This document shows positions 56,960 through 64,000 of a stretch of DNA of 64,000 nucleotides, in pieces. A program made the position numbers and the translations under genes. How positions within the stretch are numbered: position 1 is the first letter of the stretch; every line of letters begins with the position of its first letter. Source of the stretch: Xestospongia muta (lineage: Eukaryota > Porifera > Demospongiae > Haplosclerida > Petrosiidae). The stretch covers positions 3,675,214 to 3,739,213 of the forward strand of contig OY848924.1 in the NCBI GenBank assembly GCA_963693285.1, given 5' to 3'. The notes under the pieces are model-generated. The model saw only the letters and a list, made by a program, of their open reading frames with translations, was not told where the DNA came from and made no database searches.

Positions 56960-58757
56960 AGAACTATGTTGATTTCTCCTTTAAATTTTTACACAAGTAA
57001 AGGATTAACTAGGATCATTATTGGCAGCTGTCAGTAGGTAGGGCCTGTTATAATATTACATATTCCTTACTAATTTTAGTTTATTAAGTTATCAATTGAT
57101 AGACATTACTGAACAGCATTGAGATTGTAATAATTGCTGTCATAGCAACTGTTACTATGATATAATACCATTCATAATTTAAAGTATATCAATTATAAAC
57201 AGATGAGTTATGTTTATTTATATATTTTAATACAGAGACAAAATTATTAATATTATAAACGGTTTTTACTAACAATATTCACAATGCAATATGTACCTCT
57301 TATTAACCCTCACAACTCACTGTGTGGACAAGGTTTATATTACTTTGTCAGTCTGTCTATCATTGTGTTTGTCTGTTACAAAAGTACCAGTAATTATATG
57401 GTAGAGTATTACTGTCAAAAATTACTGTGTGTACAGTATGTAAATCTACACTTTCAATGTGGACATTTCCTAAGAATACTTCATTCTCAAGTTAAGATCT
57501 TTGTGTCCATGTCTATTTGAAAAGTAATAATTGTTATCATGTGATCAATAACTTGGACTTTTAAGTGACTTGGTTGATGAGTTTCCTCAAGTTTCCCCTT
57601 CTATCTACTTGTACATTTTGGTTTAGTGAAGATTTTAGTAAGTGTTATAAAATCTGTACAGCTTACCAAAAGAACAGAGTCACAGTGAACTGCCACTTGC
57701 AAAGTATTACATAATAACAAACTACATCACTCATTTAGGAATTTCATACTTTATCTAGTGTTTTTAGCTTTTGTTAAGTGTGTTGTATATGTGGTATAGT
57801 CACAATCATTGATCAGATTAGACATGATAATATAAAAATTATAATTAGTGTGAATTTTATAATCACTGATACAGCTGCAAACTCAGGTTTTGATATCGCT
57901 GACATAACATAAGAAAAAGAAAAGGTAATCTTTAAAGATAACAATGGAACTTGTATATAATCAAGTAATGTATTAAAAATTTGTTCTTAAACATTGCTAA
58001 ATTTTGGTGCTGCATTAAACAGATTGGTATGTTTTTTGGTATAAAAGAAGTTTTCTTAATTTAACAAAATAACATATTCTAAAACTATAATAACTTCATA
58101 AAATGCATAATACAAATACAATTAACATAATTATGTGGTACAAACTTATAATAATTATGGATTTATATAAAGTTGATAGATTGTTCTAGTTATATATGTA
58201 CAGTGTAGTTGTATACAAATAAATGTCACTATGAAAAGTACATAACATATTATGTATGAATGCTACATATCAATAAAAGATCAATATTAAAGACTATCTT
58301 TTGTTAATATTTTGTGGTGGAGAAAACAATTAAACTAATTCATCATCTGTTGACTCTTCACAAAGAGGGTGAGGCTTAGTTGAACATGATGTTATCTTCA
58401 GATGATATTTTGTGTTGATTAACAAACATAAGTCAATAAATATGCCCTTGAATGAAACCAAAGCCAATGAAACATACACTAGCAAGTGAAATAAAGCAAT
58501 CTGATTGGTCAACATGGTACAAGTCAGTTATACACCTTGGTGTTATTAGCTACATATTTATACACCACTGGCCTATAACCATTGGTATGTAAATCATGTA
58601 TCTACCTAACCTCAGTGTATAACCTATATATATAGTACTAGAATATGTGAATATGATAGTATAGGATGAACAATGTGTGGGTGTACCTAGAATGTTTAAT
58701 AATAAGAATGTACGTATTAAATAAATCAATCAAAAGAATATAATTATGTATTTTACA
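56960..58757. other. Stretch without recognised gene
   Basis: Short frames only. The one at 57284-57520 has no domain. The minus frame at 58330-58515 ends in an acidic CEESTDDELV tail that could be a terminal exon, but no partner exon is visible. A single X-box-like sequence (about 57137-57151) is present. Confidence 0.4.
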
Positions 58758-61030
58758 AACACTTGAGCCTAAGAAGAACAGCCAATAGTAAGCTATTCCC
58801 TTTTAAATTTTGAGACAAAGTGTGCACCATACACTAGATGTGTAAATCAAGCACAAAATTAAAGTTATCTAGGTGTTACCAAGAAATGTTATTAGAAAAA
58901 ATGATGTAGCTATTAATAATACTGGTAGTCATGATCCAAATATAAAGCATTACTCATCCCTTGTTTTAGATCAGGTACACACTAATACTTGTATTAATAT
59001 AATACTTTAGTCCCAGTTCTTCCTTCTCAATAAACATTTATAAATTAATTAATATATATCTGTGGTTGTGTTGTTGTTTTTTTTCATTACATGTACTTCA
59101 AGTGACAATAGGAAAGATGGAACATATATTGTGGATGTTGAATAAGCTTATGTCATCCATGGATGTATGTTATTCCATCAAAATTAAGCTCTCCTAAACT
59201 CTGAATATATTAGCATGTGCACTGATATCCACACTACTATAATAAACCTTAGAAGGCACAATTATGCCTTATTTCTGATGGACAAGGAGTAGGTCATGGG
59301 TCATGGAACAATGTGCCTAATTTGGGCTATCCTTAACATATGTAGGTTACCTGTGTTTACTAATTAATGTAACTGAATCCATCCCCTAAAATATTAAATC
59401 CATTGATGGCATACTGGACATATATTACAATTGCTTTCCAACAGATTGAGATTTTTGAAAAGTAATTGCTCTACCTGTAACATGTCTAGCGCACTATTGC
59501 ATGCAGTAGGTGTGGCTTGTAAAATTCATATATGTACTAAGTTCACATGAAGTACATTAGATACAAGTACTTTCTGCTCTGTTATTAAAGAAAAGTATTG
59601 TTAACAATAATCAATCAAGGCAGAGAAAATTATTTTTGGAAAATATGAGCATATTTTCCATTACATCAATTGTTAAGAAATGATGATGACATACTTATTA
59701 CATTAAATGTTGATACACTTTAAGAAGTATCTTTAGCTCACTTATTGCTCAAATCTTTCTTCATAAAGAAAGTGGCAATAATCTATAGACAAAATCTTTA
59801 GAAATAGAATTGAATTCCAACTTGTTAAGCCAAGACATATTGTCTCTACCACCAACTCCTTTAGTTTTCTTGTTATTGCATTTTCCTAGTGATGTTAGTA
59901 TAAGAAACTATAGTAACTTCATTATCTTTGTTCAGTGATATAGTTCTCATTGTCTAATTAATGTAAAAATTAGCTCAATTACAAAAACACTGCTGAGCGT
60001 TTCTTTAGATTTTATTACAAAGAACAGTGCAATCACAACACTAATCCCACCTATACAATATGAGGTCTTAGAGATGGACCAAAATGTTTTGTCATAACAA
60101 CTTATATGTTTACATCAGAAGCATATGTTAGCATTCATATTAAATTATTGACTAGATTATGTAATGAGAATTAATAACTTGTTTTTCTCAGTAGTACACT
60201 AAAGCAATCAACATAATGTGCATTATTGTATATTTCATTTGAAATGTTAACAATAACTGTTGCAAATCCTTCTTTTAGAATTTATGATCAAATTGCCTCA
60301 TATCAATGTTATGTCATCAGATGTTAGATGTTATTGATACAAAAATAGAAGAGATCCAACAAAATGTCCTCAAGATTGTCTTACTGCTTTGGTTAAAAAG
60401 AAATGAGTAGTTACCAGAAAAGAGAGGAGCCAACTGGACCACTTTTGATTCAATATAATAATAATATAAGACAATATCAGATAATGACTGTCAATATATC
60501 TTCTATTATTAATAATATTGTGATAATGTGTAGGAATATTTTATTGTTGTTATTATAATGGCGCTATGTCAATCATCAACTGAGCATGCTCAGTTCAACC
60601 AGCCGCTCTAGTGGCGCAAATATTGTACTAGAAAAATGTAAAGTCACCATAACTTCATTTAGTAAGTTGTCTGTAAGACGTCACTTCTACAGGAATGTTT
60701 GACAGGACAAGAACAAAGAACTGGAGTCTATGTAGTCAGTCGTTCTAACAATGTTCTCTGAAAAAAAAGACTAAAACAAAAATGTTCCTGGTTAGAACAA
60801 AGGTAGAAGACAGTAACAAATATGGTCAGAGTAGCAGTACTCCATGTGTGTCAGTATATATAGCTTGTCCCACTTACCTTTATACCCAATGAGCTTTTAG
60901 TCTGTTTAGTTTCTGTCATAGAATCATTTTAAAAACAAACCTGAGTAGTCGTTTCACATGTATTGTATAGACTGTAATAACCAGTATATAAACTGAAGCT
61001 TTTAGTACAAAACATCTGGTCTATTCCTCC
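58758..61030 (+). repeat. Segmental duplication, right copy
   Basis: Matches 2271-4160 in two long blocks (58758-59630 and 60554-61010). The 18-bp palindrome recurs at 60578-60595. The 47-codon frame of the left copy is stopped early by TAA here. The unmatched middle (59630-60550) shows no gene. Confidence 0.8.
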
Positions 61031-61034
61031 TATT

Positions 61035-63905
61035 GTTATGGTTATTGTTAATTTGTAAGCGTATTGAATTTAATATCGTCATTTTTTTAAAATCTATTGT
61101 TTTCTCTATTTCAACATTTACATAGTTGTGGTTACTAGTAAATTGAATGTCTCTTTTACAAGTTATAGTTTGTAGTGTGTGATATAATGTAGTATAATCT
61201 GTAAGTGTAATAAATTCAATGTTGTCATTTTGTTTACTCTATTTTTTTTGTTTATTTCCACATTTACCCTGCTGAAATTACTAGTTAACGGAATGTGTCT
61301 TTTACTATATAATAGTTTGTAGGTCTGATATAATGTAGTATAATTTCTATTGTATTGAATTTAATGTGTTAATTTGGTTTATCTATTGTTTTTTTCCACA
61401 TTTACATTGCTGTGGTTACTAGATCTCTAAATGTGTCTTTTACAATATAATAGTTGGTAAGTGTGATATAATGTAGTATAATTTGTAAATGTGTTAAATT
61501 TAATATTGTCATTTTGTTTACTCTGTTGTTTTGTTTGTTTCCACATTTAATTGCTGTGATTACTTGTGACCTGAGTCTGCCTTTTATAATGTAATAGTTT
61601 ATAACAGTGATATAATGTAGTATAATTTGTAAGTGTATTAAATTCAACGTTGTCATTTTGTTTACTCTATTATTTTTGTTTATTTCCACATTTACAATGC
61701 TTTAATTACTGGTTAACAGAATGTGTCTTTTTCAATATAATAGTCGGTAAGTGTGATATAATGTAGTATAATTTGTAAGTGGATTGAATTTAAAGTTTGT
61801 CATTTTGTTTACTTTATTGTGTTTTCAATTTCAGCATTTACATTGCTATAGTTACTTATGACCTGCGTGTTTCTTTTACAATATAGTATTTTGTAAGTGT
61901 GATATACTATAGTATAATTTGTAAGTGTATTGAATTTATTATTATCATTTTGTTTACATCATTGTTTACGTTTATTTCCACATTTATATTGCTGTGATTA
62001 CTGGTTAACTTTATTTGTCTTTTACACTATAATAGTCGGTAAGTGTGATATAATGTAGTATAATCTGTACGTTTATTAAATGTAATGTTGTCATTTTGTT
62101 TACTCTATTGTTTTTTTCCATTTTTGCTTTTACATTGCTGTCGTTACTTGTGACCTGAGTCTGTCTTTTACAATGTAATAGTTTGTAAGTATGATATAAT
62201 GTAGTATCATCTGTAAGTGTATTAAATTTAATATTATTTCGTTTACTCTGTTGTTTTTGTTTATTTCCACATTTACATTGCTGTGATTACTGGTTCACTT
62301 TATGTGTCTTTTATAATGTAATAGTCGGTTAGTGTGATATAATGTAATATGATCTGTAAGTGTATTAAATGTTATGTTGTCATTTTGTTTACTCTATTGT
62401 TTTTTTTCTATTTTGCATTTACATTGCTGTCGTTACTTGTGACCTAGTCTGTCTTTTACAATGTAATAGTTTGTAAGTGTGATATAATTTAGTATAATCT
62501 GTAAGTGTATTTAAATTAACATTATCATTTTGTTTACTCTGTTGTTTTTGTTTATTTCAACATTTACATTGCTGTAATTATTGGTTAACAGAATGTGTCT
62601 TTTACAATGTAATAATTTGTAAGTGTGATATAATTTAGTATAATTTGTAATTGTATTGACTTTATAATTATTATTTTGCTTACTCTATTGTTTTTGTTTA
62701 TTTCCACATTATATTGCTGTGATTACTGGTTAACTCAATGCGTCTTTTACAATGTAATAGTTTTGTAAGTGTGATATAATTTAGTATAATTTGTAAGTGT
62801 ATTCAATTTAATGTTGTCATTTTGTTTACTCCATTGTTTTTGTTTATTTTCACATTTATATTGCTGTAATTACTGGTTAACAGAATGTGTCTTTTACAAT
62901 GTAATAATTTGTAAGTGTGATATAATGTAGTATAATTTGTAAGTGTATTGAATTTAATGTTGTCATTTTGTTTACTCTATTGTTTTTGTTCATTTCCACA
63001 TTTATATTTCTGTAATTACTGGTTAACTCAATGCGTCTTTCACAATGTAATAGTTTGTAAGTGTGATATAATGTAGTAAAATTTGTAATTGTATTAAATT
63101 TAATGTTTTCATTTTGTTTACTCTATTGTTTTTGTTTATTTCCACATTTATATTGCTGTGATTACTGGTTAAGTCAATGCGTCTTTAACAATGTAATAGT
63201 TTGTAAGTGTAATAGAATGTAGTATAATTTGTAGGTGTATTAAATTTAATGTTTTCATTTTGTTTACTCTATTGTTTTTGTTTATTTCCACATTTATATT
63301 GCTGTGATTACTGGTTAAGTCAATGTGTCTTTTACAATGTAATAATTTGTAAGTGTGATATAATGTAGTATAATTTGTAAGTGTATTAAATTTAATGTTT
63401 TCATTTTGCTTACTCTATTGTTTTTGTTTATTTCCATGTTTACATTGCTGTGATTACTGGTTAACTCAATGCATCTTTTACAATGTAATAATTTGTAAGT
63501 GTGATATAATGTAGTATAATTTGTAAGTGTATTGAATTTAATGTTGTCATTTTGTTTACTCTATTGTTTTTGTTTATTTCCACATTTATATTGCTGTAAT
63601 TACTGGTTAACTCAATGCGTCTTTCACAATGTAATAGTTTGTAAGTGTGATATAATGTAGTATAATTTGTAAGTGTATTAAATTTAATGTTATCATTTTG
63701 TTTACTCTATTTTTTTTTCTATTTCAGCATTTACATTGCTGTCGTTACTTATGACCTGAGTCTATCTTTTACAATGTAATAGTTTGTAAGTGTGATATTA
63801 ACTAGTATAATTTGCAAGTATATTGAATTTAATATTATCATTTTGTTTACTCTATTGTTTTTGTTTATTCCCACGTTTGTATTGCTATGCTGGTTAACTC
63901 AAAGC
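61035..63905 (+). repeat. ~146-bp satellite array, about 19 copies
   Basis: Monomers of 143-149 bp recur throughout; the marker 'tttgtttactctattg' returns at about 61231, 61516, 61660, 61807, 61950, 62096, 62240, 62388, 62532 and onward to 63846. Two monomer types differ at one site: A ('acttgtgacctgag') and B ('actggttaactcaatg'). Types alternate from about 61550 to 62580, giving a ~295-bp dimer; from about 62580 to 63600 only B occurs; A returns near 63745. No coding function; the frame at 61402-61689 is a repeat artefact. Confidence 0.9.
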
Positions 63906-64000
63906 AATAATATTATGATCAATGTTAATTATTTTTGCTGACTGCTGTAAAGGCAGATATTACTAGCATAAAAACAATAGCACAAGCTGAATGAATGCAA

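Noticed and set aside
58330..58515. Acidic C-terminal frame ending CEESTDDELV
   Set aside because: Could be a terminal exon, but no convincing acceptor or upstream exon was found.
61402..61689. Minus-strand frame of 95 codons with an internal peptide repeat
   Set aside because: The repeat simply mirrors the ~146-bp satellite and is not a gene.

Overview
The window looks like nuclear DNA of an early-branching animal, most likely a demosponge such as Amphimedon queenslandica. The reasons are a genome of roughly two-thirds A+T, GT-AG introns, single-repeat ankyrin exons all in phase 0, the combination of Roc-COR, Death, CARD-like and ZU5 domains, and a mix of Tc1, hAT, FLYWCH-MULE and Helitron relics. 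The species is inferred from character and was not searched.

The window is dominated by one minus-strand gene. I could join it by hand, with every splice phase agreeing, from an ATG at 46439 down to a stop at 9379. A 5' UTR exon lies near 47010-47060 and a promoter-like patch at 47050-47110. The modelled protein has about 2,269 residues: an N-myristoylation-type start, 12 ankyrin exons, a 696-codon exon that finishes the ankyrin stack and carries a Roc GTPase with COR-like sequence, a Death-like domain, a CARD-like domain, Ser/Thr-rich linkers, a ZU5 domain with a UPA-like segment, a Death domain, a second Death-like domain and a short tail. The 3' half (9.4-19 kb) is compact. The 5' half (19-46 kb) has large introns built from duplicated intron-plus-ankyrin-exon cassettes, into which a Tc1 element, a hAT element, a Helitron fragment and smaller TIR elements have inserted. 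The architecture suggests a membrane-tethered scaffold for innate-immune or cell-death signalling.

Left flank (1-9 kb): two plus-strand ankyrin exons, one broken by a stop; a segment duplicated directly about 57 kb away; a degenerate pyrimidine-rich repeat tract; and a possible small three-exon gene at 6.9-7.8 kb.

Right flank (47-64 kb): a ~130-bp tandem repeat whose units contain an RFX X-box-like palindrome and splice-site-like edges, split by an internally deleted FLYWCH-MULE element; exon fragments of an unrecognised minus-strand gene; an inverted duplication carrying broken ubiquitin-specific protease sequence; a TATA-driven intact ORF converging on a broken ORF series; the second copy of the segmental duplication; and a ~146-bp satellite with partly dimeric organisation. 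I saw no rRNA, tRNA or CRISPR.
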